DNA of 15,303 bases from Nostoc sp. GT001. GTDB lineage: Bacteria > Cyanobacteriota > Cyanobacteriia > Cyanobacteriales > Nostocaceae. The position numbers were made by a program, and so were the translations under genes. Location: NCBI RefSeq assembly GCF_030382115.1, contig NZ_JAUDRJ010000003.1:6483322-6498624 (forward strand). The letters are read 5' to 3'. The notes beneath the pieces were generated by a model. That model was not told the origin of the DNA and did not search any database. It worked only from the letters and a program-made list of their open reading frames with translations. Below, piece after piece: positions 1 through 6,856 of the stretch; within the stretch, counting starts at the first letter, position 1; each line of letters opens with the position of its first letter.

Positions 1-734
1 TCTCTAACCATTTCTTTAGTCAAAACACCATTTTTTACCCAAAAAATCTCATCAACTTTAATTCCATACTCAAGATTTTTATTAGTTATGCTTATTAACT
101 TCATATCATTTAAAAGCAAAGTATCTGAAGCAGAAGTATCAGTTCGGATTTCACTAGATATCTTTCGTACAAGGTCAGGAAAGAATGCAGTTGCTCCAGA
201 TGCTCTTAACTCTTGCCTAGATAAGTATTTGCCATTAGAATTAATTCTTCGAAATATTTCGTCTATTCTTTCTTCGTCATTAAAAGAGTAAACAGAAAGA
301 GGCATTACATAACTTGCTATTACTTCAGATAGACTTCTTTCTAATACAGGTGTTTTCTGATTTACAAAACCCTGATCAAGACGAGATTTTGATTCTACCA
401 TTGTAGCCAAATCAAAAAATTTGCTATAGACATCAAATTCACCTTCAATAAAAGCAGTAATTGCATTCAATCTTTGCATTCCATCTATTATTTCATAAGC
501 TATATTTTCTTTAACTTGAGCTAGTAATATTATAGGTACTGGAAACCCATGTAAAATTGAATCGATAAATGCCCTTTTCTCTTCAATAGTCCAGACAAGC
601 TTTCTCTGATATTTACGATTTACATAAAATTGATTGTTAACATAAAAATTATATATTCTTTGAATAGGCTCACTTCTAATTGCAAGCTCTTTTTGAAGCG
701 AAGAAACAGGAGGCTTAATTGGTAAACTAGACAT
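1..734 (-). CDS. DUF262 domain protein (GmrSD/ParB-like), 3' end outside window
   Basis: An open minus-strand frame starts at the ATG at 734-732 and stays open for 244 codons to the window edge, so the C-terminus is missing. The N-terminal DUF262 signature is visible. RKYQRKLVW (residues 40-48) corresponds to the family's R-x-x-Q-R-x-x-V-W stretch, DGMQR (84-88) to the usual DGQQR, and a later FRRINSNGKYLSRQELR segment matches the family's F-x-R-I-N-x-x-G...L-x-x-x-E-L-R pattern. DUF262 is the N-terminal module of GmrSD-type modification-dependent restriction enzymes and of many uncharacterised ParB-like NTP-using proteins. Whether a DUF1524 HNH nuclease domain follows cannot be seen. Codon use is very AT-rich and there is no HIP1 site in the gene, unlike the housekeeping genes further right, which suggests an accessory gene. 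No clear Shine-Dalgarno sequence precedes the ATG. Family confidence is good; the role in defence is inferred. Confidence 0.82.
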   Translation of the reverse strand, partial: MSSLPIKPPVSSLQKELAIRSEPIQRIYNFYVNNQFYVNRKYQRKLVWTIEEKRAFIDSILHGFPVPIILLAQVKENIAYEIIDGMQRLNAITAFIEGEFDVYSKFFDLATMVESKSRLDQGFVNQKTPVLERSLSEVIASYVMPLSVYSFNDEERIDEIFRRINSNGKYLSRQELRASGATAFFPDLVRKISSEIRTDTSASDTLLLNDMKLISITNKNLEYGIKVDEIFWVKNGVLTKEMVR

Positions 735-889
735 AATGAGAATTTTGATACAGGCAGTAAGATTTAATTGAGTATATAATAACTAAATTAAATGGGCTAT
801 TAGAATAACAATTAATTTACATTTATTGTACAAGCTACACATCGTTTAATTCAACAAAGCGATCACCTTTCTCAATAAAGATAAATTAA

Positions 890-897
890 GCGATCGC
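890..897. repeat. HIP1 palindrome (representative copy)
   Basis: GCGATCGC, the highly iterated palindrome of cyanobacteria. Other copies found by eye start at 1010, 1953, 3248, 6435, 7485, 10518, 10807, 10870, 11089, 13614, 13750 and 14026. They are absent from 1-889, from about 3256-6434 and from the IS at 11210-12658. Confidence 0.9.
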
Positions 898-900
898 ACC

Positions 901-1518
901 TTACCCCAATCCCTCAACATCTGCACTTTCCCCTTCAAACTCAACAGGCTCAAACTTCACTTTGTTGTATAAATCTTGTAGAGAAATCTCAAATGGTACG
1001 GTTACAAGTGCGATCGCTTCATCTTCTTCATCATATTCACGAAGCGTCCATTGCTTTTTCCCAGTTTTGGAAAATTGATCTACATGAATCCGAGTTTGGT
1101 CAATTAATAGGTATTCTTGGAAAGTGGAAATAGTTCGGTAAGCCTGAAATTTATCTTCGCGATCGTAGCCTTTGGTAGATTTTGATAAAACCTCAACAAT
1201 AATCTGTGGATTCAGAATTATATCCTTCCGGTTGTTAAAAAACTCTGGTTCACCTGCCAGAATCATCACATCTGGATATGTATAGGTAAGCTTTTGGGGT
1301 ATCCACAGACGAACATCACCCATGAAAACTTCGTAATCTTGCTGGCGAAATGCAAAATTTAAGGCAGCACTTAGATTCAACGAGATTCGATTGTGATTTA
1401 TTGTTCCACCCGCCATAGGAATTATTTGCCCGTCAATGTATTCACTTTTGTAGTCAGCAGCTTCTTCTAACTCTAAATATTCCTCTGGGGTATAGTATCG
1501 CTGTTTTGTGATTTGCAT
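901..1518 (-). CDS. Uma2 family endonuclease (DUF820)
   Basis: The frame runs from 1536. I place the start at the internal ATG at 1518 (MQITKQRYYTPEEYLELEE), because Uma2 proteins normally begin a few residues before the Y-T-x-E-E-Y-L motif; this gives 205 aa. The fold is a PD-(D/E)xK-type nuclease. The conserved YPDVMIL (Asp89 counted from 1536) and IIVEVLSKST (Glu115) give the acidic active-site residues, and the Y-D-R-x-x-K-F-x-A-Y helix follows, as usual in the family. Cyanobacteria carry dozens of these paralogues. They are predicted nucleases of unknown biological target, often near mobile DNA, and no single function is established. It is probably monocistronic: a gap of about 150 bp separates it from the ABC transporter upstream, and a HIP1 site lies just past its stop. 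Confidence 0.9.
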   Translation of the reverse strand: MQITKQRYYTPEEYLELEEAADYKSEYIDGQIIPMAGGTINHNRISLNLSAALNFAFRQQDYEVFMGDVRLWIPQKLTYTYPDVMILAGEPEFFNNRKDIILNPQIIVEVLSKSTKGYDREDKFQAYRTISTFQEYLLIDQTRIHVDQFSKTGKKQWTLREYDEEDEAIALVTVPFEISLQDLYNKVKFEPVEFEGESADVEGLG

Positions 1519-1626
1519 AATTTTATCAGGTAGCAATGTTGAACGATACGGAGTGTCTAGTGACCCATATTTACTGAACAGTTTAACGTGGTTAGATAGA
1601 GAAGTTATGTGCTTTCTACAAAGTGA

Positions 1627-1655
1627 GCGTAGGCGCAGCCCAAAGTAGGCATCGC
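1627..1655. repeat. Degenerate cyanobacterial intergenic repeat (GCGTAGGCGYAGCCC type)
   Basis: The 29-bp stretch begins GCGTAGGCGCAGCCC and ends GTAGGCATCGC. It resembles the interspersed palindromic repeat common in Nostoc-type genomes, where a G-C-C-G core usually joins the two halves; here the centre is AAA. It lies between the ABC transporter stop and the Uma2 gene. Recognition is from memory of the family, not from a search. Confidence 0.55.
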
Positions 1656-1689
1656 TATCTCAATTCACACAGTCTACTAGCTTCTTTTC

Positions 1690-3520
1690 CTATTGATAAC
1701 CAGCAGCTTGTAAGAGAAACAACTTGGCATAACGTCCTCCTAGCTGTAACAATTCTTCGTGAGTTCCTTGTTCTATAACTTCGCCGTTTTCTATGACTAG
1801 AATTTTGTCAGCCATTCGTACCGTCGAGAAGCGATGAGAAATCAAAAGTACCATCTGATTTTGAGTAATCGAGCGAAAATGATTGAAAATCTCAAATTCA
1901 GCTTGGGCATCTATTGCTGATGTTGGTTCATCTAACACCAAGATATCTGCTTGCGATCGCATAAATGCACGAGAAAGAGCAATCTTCTGCCATTGTCCCC
2001 CAGAAAGTTCTTGTCCTCCCTTAAACCAACGACCAAGTTGAGTTTGAAAGCTTTGAGGTAATTGGTCAATAAAAGATTGAGCCATGCCTTTTTCAGCAGC
2101 AGTTTTCCACTGTGTTTTATTTTCGAGATGTTCTACATCGCCGACGCCAATATTCTCCCCTACAGTGAACTGGTAGCGGACAAAGTTCTGAAAAATCACA
2201 CCAACGCGACGCCGCAACACATCCACATCCCATTCCTGCAAGTCCAAGCCATCTAACAAAATTCTCCCAGAGTCAGGGGTGTAGAGTCGGGTAAGTAGTT
2301 TGATTAAGGTAGTCTTACCGGAACCGTTTTCACCCACAATAGCCAGTTTCTCTCTGGGTTTAAGATGCAGCGAAATATTTCTCAATGCTGGCTTGGAACT
2401 TCCCGGATAAGTAAATGAGACATTCTCAAAACGGATACCATCTTGGGGATTTAAACCAATGGTTGCCTTACCCCAAGATTTTGGTACTTCTTCTTCCAGG
2501 AAATCATAGAGATTTGATAGATATAGGTTGTCTTCATACATCCCTCCAATAGAAGTGAGGGCATTGGAAAAAGTAGACTGTCCTTGGCGAAAAACAGTGA
2601 GATACATTGTCATATCTCCCAAGGAAATCTTACCTAACACTGTTTCCAACACAATCCAAGCATAAGCTAAGTAAAAAGCACCAGTACTGACCAAACTCAA
2701 GAGATATCCCCACAATCCTCTCCGCAGAGTTAAATCACGGTCTTCACCATAGAGTTGTTCAAATAGGCTGCGATAACGTCCTAGCAGCATCTCTCCCAAC
2801 TGGTAAAGTTTGACTTCTGTGACAAAATCTTCTCTTGCTAATAGATTTTCTAAGTAGTGCTGTTGACGGGTTTCTGCCGCACGCCAACTAAATAAGCGAA
2901 AGGCTTCTCCAGCAAATTTTGTTTCGGCAATAAATACAGGCATAGCTGCCAAAATCAGTACCACCACCGCCCAAACTGAGAAATTTACTAGCAAAATCCC
3001 ATAGGTGATTAGGGAAAGGGCATTTTGCACCAATCCAAAGGTGCGGTTTACTAGGGAAAGGGGACGAACCGATGCTTCTCGTCGGGCATTGGTCAATTTG
3101 TCATAAAATTCTGAGTCTTCAAACTGCCTAAGATCGAGTGTCAGCGCCTTTTCTAAGATGAGTACATTTACTCGCTGACCCATTAGCGCCCGCAATAACG
3201 ACTGACAAATAGTGATTCCTCGCTGACTGCCTGCTAGTAAAATTACAGCGATCGCTTCTAATCCTACATAAAATAGTGAAGGATAAATATTGACAGAACC
3301 ATTGCTTTGTGTATTAGCTTGAGAGGCAAATACCACTGCATCAACAATTAATTTACTGATGTAGGATATCGCCGCTGGTAATAGACCAGCCACCAAAGTT
3401 AAACTAGCCAGAAAAATAGTAAGCGATCGGCTAGTAGTCCATACTAAGCTTACAGCCCGTCCACTGTAGCGGAAAACCGTTAGTGATTGGCGCAGGATAT
3501 TTCTTTTTTTTAATCTTCAT
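1690..3520 (-). CDS. ABC transporter, fused permease/ATPase (exporter type); N-terminal frameshift at A8
   Basis: The uninterrupted frame is 1690-3396 (568 codons, beginning at a TTG), but coding clearly continues upstream in the same frame as far as about 3503. A good ATG at 3520-3518 is one base out of frame with it. Removing one A from the eight-A tract (plus-strand T run 3504-3511) joins them into a 609-residue protein starting MKIKKRNILRQSL, a normal length for this family. The N-terminal part is a six-helix exporter transmembrane domain. The C-terminal ATPase shows Walker A GENGSGKTT (about residue 353 of the 568), Q-loop VIFQN, signature LSGGQWQKIALSRA, Walker B ILVLDEPTSAID and H-loop LISHR. 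All catalytic motifs are intact. It would sit in the inner membrane as a dimer; the substrate cannot be told. The tract could be a sequencing error, a slippage site or a real lesion. Confidence 0.9.
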
Positions 3521-3645
3521 CTTTATTGCCGCGAGATACCCCAGCTTAGGCGGATCTTCCTGACTCTATTAAATCTTTATTAATTTTACATTTTTCTAAG
3601 AATGTTGGCTGAAAACCCCGAAGTTGAAACCTAAAAACTAGTTTT

Positions 3646-3685
3646 GTAGGGTGTGTTATGCCGTAGGCTAAGGCACTAGGGTGTT
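3646..3685. repeat. Interspersed cyanobacterial repeat (TAGGGTGTGTTATGCCGTAGGC type)
   Basis: TGTAGGGTGTGTTATGCC, then GTAGGCTAAGGCAC and AGGGTGTT, match the frequent intergenic repeat of filamentous cyanobacteria whose fuller copies pair GTGCGTTA with TAACGCAC. This copy is degenerate, so the stem is imperfect. It lies in the 3521-3741 gap upstream of the ABC transporter. That gap otherwise holds only a short TA-dinucleotide run at about 3722-3732. Confidence 0.55.
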
Positions 3686-3741
3686 AACTTTGTACCATTT
3701 TAGGTGTTCAAAATTCATGCAATATATATATATCAGTAGTT

Positions 3742-3862
3742 CTAATCAAGCGGATTACGAACAGCTTTACCACCCCTATTAGATACATGGGTGTAAATAA
3801 TCGTGCTTTTTAAATCCTTGTATCCGAGTAATTCCTGCACTGTGCGGATGTCGGGAATGCTT
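3742..3862 (-). pseudogene. Tyrosine recombinase remnant, integron-integrase-like C-terminus
   Basis: Read on the minus strand, 3852 to 3742 encodes 36 residues and a TAG stop. It begins [13 protein letters not shown], continues to IIYTHV with the catalytic tyrosine, and ends [12 protein letters not shown]. This is the extreme C-terminus of the tyrosine recombinase fold. The [13 protein letters not shown], the Y-T-H-V and the G-G-x-x-V-R-x-P-L-D ending are characteristic of IntI-type integron integrases and their relatives. Upstream of 3852 the frame has no stop for a few more codons but the homology ends, so about 280 N-terminal residues, including the other catalytic residues, are missing. 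The product cannot be active. The fragment points away from the plus-strand genes to its right, the arrangement of an intI gene relative to its cassettes. Confidence 0.8.
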
Positions 3863-3901
3863 GATATATTAGGATTTAGAAAAAATATACGGAAAGTTTT
3901 G

Positions 3902-3907
3902 TATAAT
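3902..3907 (+). promoter_or_regulatory. Possible -10 element for the small acidic gene
   Basis: A perfect TATAAT lies 39 bp before the start codon at 3946. No convincing TTGACA-like -35 box is seen at 16-18 bp upstream (the region there is A-rich), so this is a weak prediction. Confidence 0.35.
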
Positions 3908-3945
3908 AAATAGTTACCTTAAAATTTAATACGGAGATCAGGACA

Positions 3946-4212
3946 ATGAGTAATCGGCAGCTTGAAGAGATGCAAGAAAAGTTGGCAAATCAGAAATTAG
4001 CGTCTGAGCTTGGCATATCATACAACGATCTGCTTGAATTGGAGTGGGATATTGAGACAAACGAGAGTGATGATGGTTTGATCTATGAATATATAGTCAC
4101 ATTCTCTGAAGAATCCCCAAAAAAGATTCTCAACAAAATCGAAGGAATAGAGGATGGCAATATTGTTCGTCTTCAGCCGTCGAGCTTTGAAGAGCCTGAT
4201 GATTTTGAATAA
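3946..4212 (+). CDS. Small acidic hypothetical protein
   Basis: This 88-aa frame starts at an ATG preceded by CGGAGATCAGGA (GGAG and AGG within 13 bases), a good ribosome binding site, so the gene is probably real. The protein is strongly acidic. An N-terminal helical segment rich in Glu, Gln and Lys (residues 1-20) leads into GISYNDLLELEWDIE, then IYEYIVTFSEES, and it ends EEPDDFE. No enzyme motif, membrane segment or clear DNA-binding helix is visible, and I do not recognise a named family. It lies between the integrase remnant and a toxin-antitoxin pair on the same strand, 123 bp before the antitoxin start. It could be an independent cassette-like gene or an accessory of that module; nothing in the sequence decides this. 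Confidence 0.7.
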   Translation: MSNRQLEEMQEKLANQKLASELGISYNDLLELEWDIETNESDDGLIYEYIVTFSEESPKKILNKIEGIEDGNIVRLQPSSFEEPDDFE

Positions 4213-4288
4213 ACATTGAGTACTGACTTTTACACAAAAACTTTCAAATAGCTGCTGTCTATTTTTTTAGCTCTGCTGACCTCTAAGC

Positions 4289-4294
4289 TATAAT
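4289..4294 (+). promoter_or_regulatory. Possible -10 element for the toxin-antitoxin operon
   Basis: TATAAT lies 41 bp upstream of the chosen antitoxin ATG at 4336. The matching -35 region is TTTAGC, a poor fit. RelBE-type operons are usually autorepressed at such promoters, but I see no clear operator palindrome here. Confidence 0.35.
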
Positions 4295-4335
4295 TAGTGG
4301 GCATATATGTCTGCTTTTAGTATGTGGAGTACCCG

Positions 4336-4557
4336 ATGAACACTCGCCTAGAAGTTGAATCAGCAATCAAGCAATTATCAGAGGATGAAGTTCGCAATCT
4401 GGCAAAATGGCTTCAAGAATATCTCGATGAGATGTGGGATCGGAAAATCGAAGTGGACTTAGCATCAGGAAAATTAGATCGTCTCATTGCTCAAGCAGAG
4501 GAGGACATTGCAGCAAACAACGTGAGGGATCTCGATGAAGTCCTTTGCGACGGATGA
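4336..4557 (+). CDS. RelB-like antitoxin of a type II toxin-antitoxin module
   Basis: The ATG at 4336 is preceded by GGAG at 4326-4329 with a 6-base spacer, so I prefer it to the in-frame GTG at 4324; the product is 73 aa. The pattern S-E-D-E-V-R-N-L-A-K-W-L...W-D-R-K-I-E-x-D-x-x-S-G-K-L-D-x-L-I-x-x-A is that of the small cyanobacterial antitoxins paired with RelE/ParE-type toxins. The first helices should dimerise, and the W-D..D...GKLD..A segment wraps the toxin. The stop codon lies 23 bases inside the downstream toxin gene, so the two are translationally coupled. Its role would be to neutralise the toxin and repress the operon. The family call rests on sequence pattern and on the partner gene. 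Confidence 0.82.
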   Translation: MNTRLEVESAIKQLSEDEVRNLAKWLQEYLDEMWDRKIEVDLASGKLDRLIAQAEEDIAANNVRDLDEVLCDG

Positions 4558-4792
4558 TTTTTGGAAAGCGTATGCCGAGTTGTCACCTGAGATGCAAGAG
4601 CAAGCGCGGAAAGCTTATCAACTTTGGCAGGAAAATTCACTTCATCCCTCGTTGCATTTCAAAAAAGTTGGTAAAAACCTTTGGTCTGCCCGTCTCAGTG
4701 ATAGGTATCGAGCATTAGCTTTGAAAAAGGGTGACGATTATTATTGGATTTGGATCGGTGATCATGATGAATATGAGAGTTTTTTGAACTAG
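4535..4792 (+). CDS. RelE/ParE-superfamily toxin
   Basis: An 85-aa basic protein starting at the ATG at 4535, inside the antitoxin gene, with GAGGG at 4523-4527 as its ribosome binding site. The order is FWKAYAELSPEMQEQARKAYQLW (two N-terminal helices), then HFKKVGKNLWSARLSDRYRALAL (beta strands with conserved basic residues), then YYWIWIGDHDEYESFL. This is the typical end of cyanobacterial RelE-like toxins, with the W-I-G-x-H-x-x-Y motif. Toxins of this superfamily are mostly ribosome-dependent mRNA endonucleases (RelE) or gyrase poisons (ParE); the sequence does not say which. The frame is intact and full length. The stop is followed after about 16 bases by the attC-like hairpin, as expected for an integron cassette. 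Confidence 0.85.
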   Translation: MKSFATDDFWKAYAELSPEMQEQARKAYQLWQENSLHPSLHFKKVGKNLWSARLSDRYRALALKKGDDYYWIWIGDHDEYESFLN

Positions 4793-4808
4793 CCCGTTGC
4801 GACAAGCC

Positions 4809-4893
4809 AGCTAACAACGCAGTGGAGCAGACGGTAGAGAGACTTCGCGCTATGTTCTAGTCTACTCGACACCGCTCACTTTAGCCGTTATAC
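4809..4893 (+). repeat. attC-like imperfect hairpin (candidate integron recombination site)
   Basis: The outer boxes are AGCTAAC (4809-4815) and GTTATAC (4887-4893), in which TAAC pairs with GTTA. Inside them AGTG (4821-4824) pairs with CACT (4877-4880), a G at 4825 is left unpaired, and AGC (4826-4828) pairs with GCT (4874-4876). Further in, GAG and AGACT (4837-4844) pair with AGTCT and CTC (4859-4867), around a loop of about 14 bases. Imperfect pairing with an extrahelical base between GTT-type boxes is the design of attC sites. The boxes only partly fit the RYYYAAC/GTTRRRY consensus. A second GTTATAC follows at 4897-4903. Confidence 0.5.
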
Positions 4894-4985
4894 GTCGTTA
4901 TACATATAGCTCCAGAGGGTGCAATTGCACAGGTCAAAGTAGTTGCCCAGAAGAGGGACTGATAGCGAATTTGACCCTGGATTTG

Positions 4986-6117
4986 TCAACCCCACAATCT
5001 CCTACCTGCTTTCCCACTTAATTTTTGGTGAGTATCTTTTAACAAAGCTGGAATATCTAACTTTTCTGGACACCGAGGCAAACAATCACCGCATTCTGTA
5101 CAACGGTTGCCTTTCATTCCAGGGAACCAGTGACCTAGCATTTTCAAACATTCCATAACGATATTCCCCATAGTCTTTCATGTCGTATGCCACGGCAAGA
5201 TTACGTAACCGCAATACCTCTGGAATATTGATATTTTCTGGACAAGGTAAACAAGCATAACACTGGCTACAATTATCAGTTTCCAAAGCAAGTTTTTGAT
5301 GATTTTCTAACCGCTGGAAAATGGAAATTTCTGCTGGTGTTAACTCTCCATCATGGTCAGCAATTTGTAAAGGTTCTCTTAATTCACCTGGGTTAGCTGG
5401 TCCTATACTCAAAGTAGTAATACGGCGATCTGCAAGTAAAAATCGATAACTCAATTCTAAGGGTGAATACGGATAAGACAGGTCTTTTAAGGTTTGAGGT
5501 GGTGTGTAGAGGCGTCCTCCCTTATCAGCAGGGGAAATAATGAAAATGCCCATATCCTTTTCGGCAGCTAGTTGAACTGCTGGTGCGTGCCGTTGGAAAA
5601 AATAGTAATAATGCAGATTGACAAATTCAAATAAATCTGTATTTATTGCTGCCTGAATTACCTCTAATGGCCCGTGGGTGGAAAAACCAACGTGTCGTAC
5701 TCGGCCATCAGCAACAGCTTCTTCTACAGCTTGCATACAGCCATTTTTGGCTTGCATCCACTCCAAATGTTGCCAGGTATTCAAACCATGAACACCTAAG
5801 CAATCTAAATAATCTAGTTGTAATCGTTCTAGGGATTCGTCAATGTACCGACGCATGGTGTCAGCATCTGCTGTAGCTGAGATTTTGGTAGTGACATAAA
5901 GCTCCGTTCGGGGTACTGACAACCCAGCTTTTAGCGCTCTACCAAGATACTCCTCGCTTTTGCCGTAACCTCTGGCGGTTTCTAAATGATTAATTCCTAG
6001 CGCTAAGGCTTGTTCGATAGTCTGGTGAGCATTTTCAAAAGAAGTCAAGTAGCGCATTGTTCCCAAGGAAAAAACCGAGAGGTGCAGATTCGTTTTTCCA
6101 AAGCGTCGGTATTGCAT
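4986..6117 (-). CDS. Aldo/keto reductase with C-terminal double 4Fe-4S domain, frameshifted near the 3' end
   Basis: The N-terminal 330 or so residues form an aldo/keto reductase barrel, with FSLGTMR, HLETARGYGKSEEYLGRAL and VTTKISA. They are followed by the first cluster motif CSQCYACLPCP (C286 counted from 6126). A single extra base at 5136 (A on the coding strand, in GCTAGG) then shifts the frame, and the first reading frame ends at 5086 after 16 unrelated residues. The other frame (stop at 4986) carries the expected continuation GHWFPGMKGN and the second motif CTECGDCLPRCP. Without the extra base the product would be 376 aa from the ATG at 6117, normal for ferredoxin-domain AKRs. A start at 6126 is also possible. 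As read, the protein lacks the second cluster and may be non-functional or unstable. The oxidoreductase substrate is unknown. Confidence 0.88.
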
Positions 6118-6127
6118 TTTTAACAAA

Positions 6128-6259
6128 GAGTTAGGAGTTATAAGTTAGGAGTTGAAGGAAGTAAATCATAGCTCTTAACTCCTAACTTTTTTGCTTACAA
6201 GTTAGGAGTTGAAGCAAAATCACTCATAACTAATAACTCCTAACTCCTAACTCATAACT
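6128..6259. repeat. Heptanucleotide repeat cluster (GAGTTAG / CTAACTC), self-complementary
   Basis: Blocks of GAGTTAGGAGTT (6128-6152 and 6199-6211) alternate with their complement TTAACTCCTAAC (6175-6187) and AACTCCTAACTCCTAACTC (6234-6252), so several hairpins can form. The period is seven bases, as in the short tandem repeats of Nostoc-type genomes. The cluster fills the gap after the DUF151 nuclease gene and could act as its transcription terminator. Confidence 0.75.
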
Positions 6260-6262
6260 TTC

Positions 6263-6760
6263 CTAGCTGTCGCCATTACCAAAGCGCTTGATCAAATCTT
6301 CAGGACGGAGATTAGAAATAAATTCACGGAAGGCTTGCTGTTCGGCTTCATCTGCATCGCGATCAACAGGGATAGAAGCATCGGCAATGACTTCTTCCAT
6401 TACCCAAATGGGAGTATTTGTACGGAGAGCAATAGCGATCGCATCGCTAGGACGCGCGTCAATTTCTTTTTTGACTTCGCCTTGCTGGACAATTAAAGCT
6501 GCATAAAATGTATCCTTTTGCAGGGAATGAATAATGACTTTTTCTAGAGTCATGTTCCAAGTCTCTAAAATATTTACAATCAGGTCGTGAGTTAAGGGTC
6601 TAGGAGGCTTCTGATTCTCCAGTGCGCCCATAATTGCCCTAGCCTGTTCCTGACCAATGTAAATTGGCAAAGCCCGCCGATCTGAAGAATCTTTCAAAAG
6701 GACGATCGGGCTGCGGGTTATGGCATCTAATGCTATGCCAGCGACTTTCATTTCAATCAT
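6263..6760 (-). CDS. Bifunctional nuclease family protein (DUF151)
   Basis: A 165-aa protein matching the DUF151/BFN domain along almost its whole length. It has MKVAGIALDAITRSPIVLLKD, then LPIYIGQEQARAIMGALE, then PLTHDLIVNILETW, and EIDARPSDAIAIALRTNTPIWV, the most conserved block with its R-P-S-D-A-I-A-L-A core. Characterised plant relatives have RNase and DNase activity; the cyanobacterial role is not established. The start at 6760 is supported by GAGG about eight bases upstream (6770-6773); the second ATG at 6751 is an alternative. An acidic C-terminal tail (DRDADEAEQQ) is usual in cyanobacterial members. It is transcribed alone, with a 340-bp gap upstream and the heptamer repeat cluster downstream. 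Confidence 0.93.
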   Translation of the reverse strand: MIEMKVAGIALDAITRSPIVLLKDSSDRRALPIYIGQEQARAIMGALENQKPPRPLTHDLIVNILETWNMTLEKVIIHSLQKDTFYAALIVQQGEVKKEIDARPSDAIAIALRTNTPIWVMEEVIADASIPVDRDADEAEQQAFREFISNLRPEDLIKRFGNGDS

Positions 6761-6763
6761 TGC

Positions 6764-6856
6764 CTAAGCCTCTACAATGCTTTGAGAGCCTTGGATGCCG
6801 TGTAATAAATAGCACCCTTTTTTAGGCGGTTTGGTGACAGTAATAAACATAAGCAT
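6764..6856 (-). other. Candidate 30-codon upstream ORF before the DUF151 nuclease
   Basis: An ATG at 6856 opens a 30-residue frame (MLMFITVTKPPKKGCYLLHG...) ending in TAG at 6766-6764, three bases before the ATG of the DUF151 gene. It has no recognised homology and no clear ribosome binding site. It may be a leader peptide or chance. Confidence 0.2.

Noticed and set aside
88..291. 67-codon plus-strand open frame
   Set aside because: It is the complement of the DUF262 gene, which has recognisable motifs on the other strand.
3722..3732. TA dinucleotide run as a slippage or regulatory element
   Set aside because: Very short and intergenic, next to the integrase remnant; no function can be tied to it.
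4213..4323. Second attC site between the acidic gene and the toxin-antitoxin pair
   Set aside because: No GTTRRRY-type box or matching stem was found there, so separate cassettes cannot be claimed.
4919..4930. Perfect 12-bp palindrome GTGCAATTGCAC
   Set aside because: Short, with no linked gene start or second copy; not enough to call an operator or attachment site.
4943..5158. 71-codon plus-strand open frame beside the attC-like hairpin
   Set aside because: Most of it is antisense to the reductase C-terminus, whose cysteine motifs clearly identify the real coding strand.
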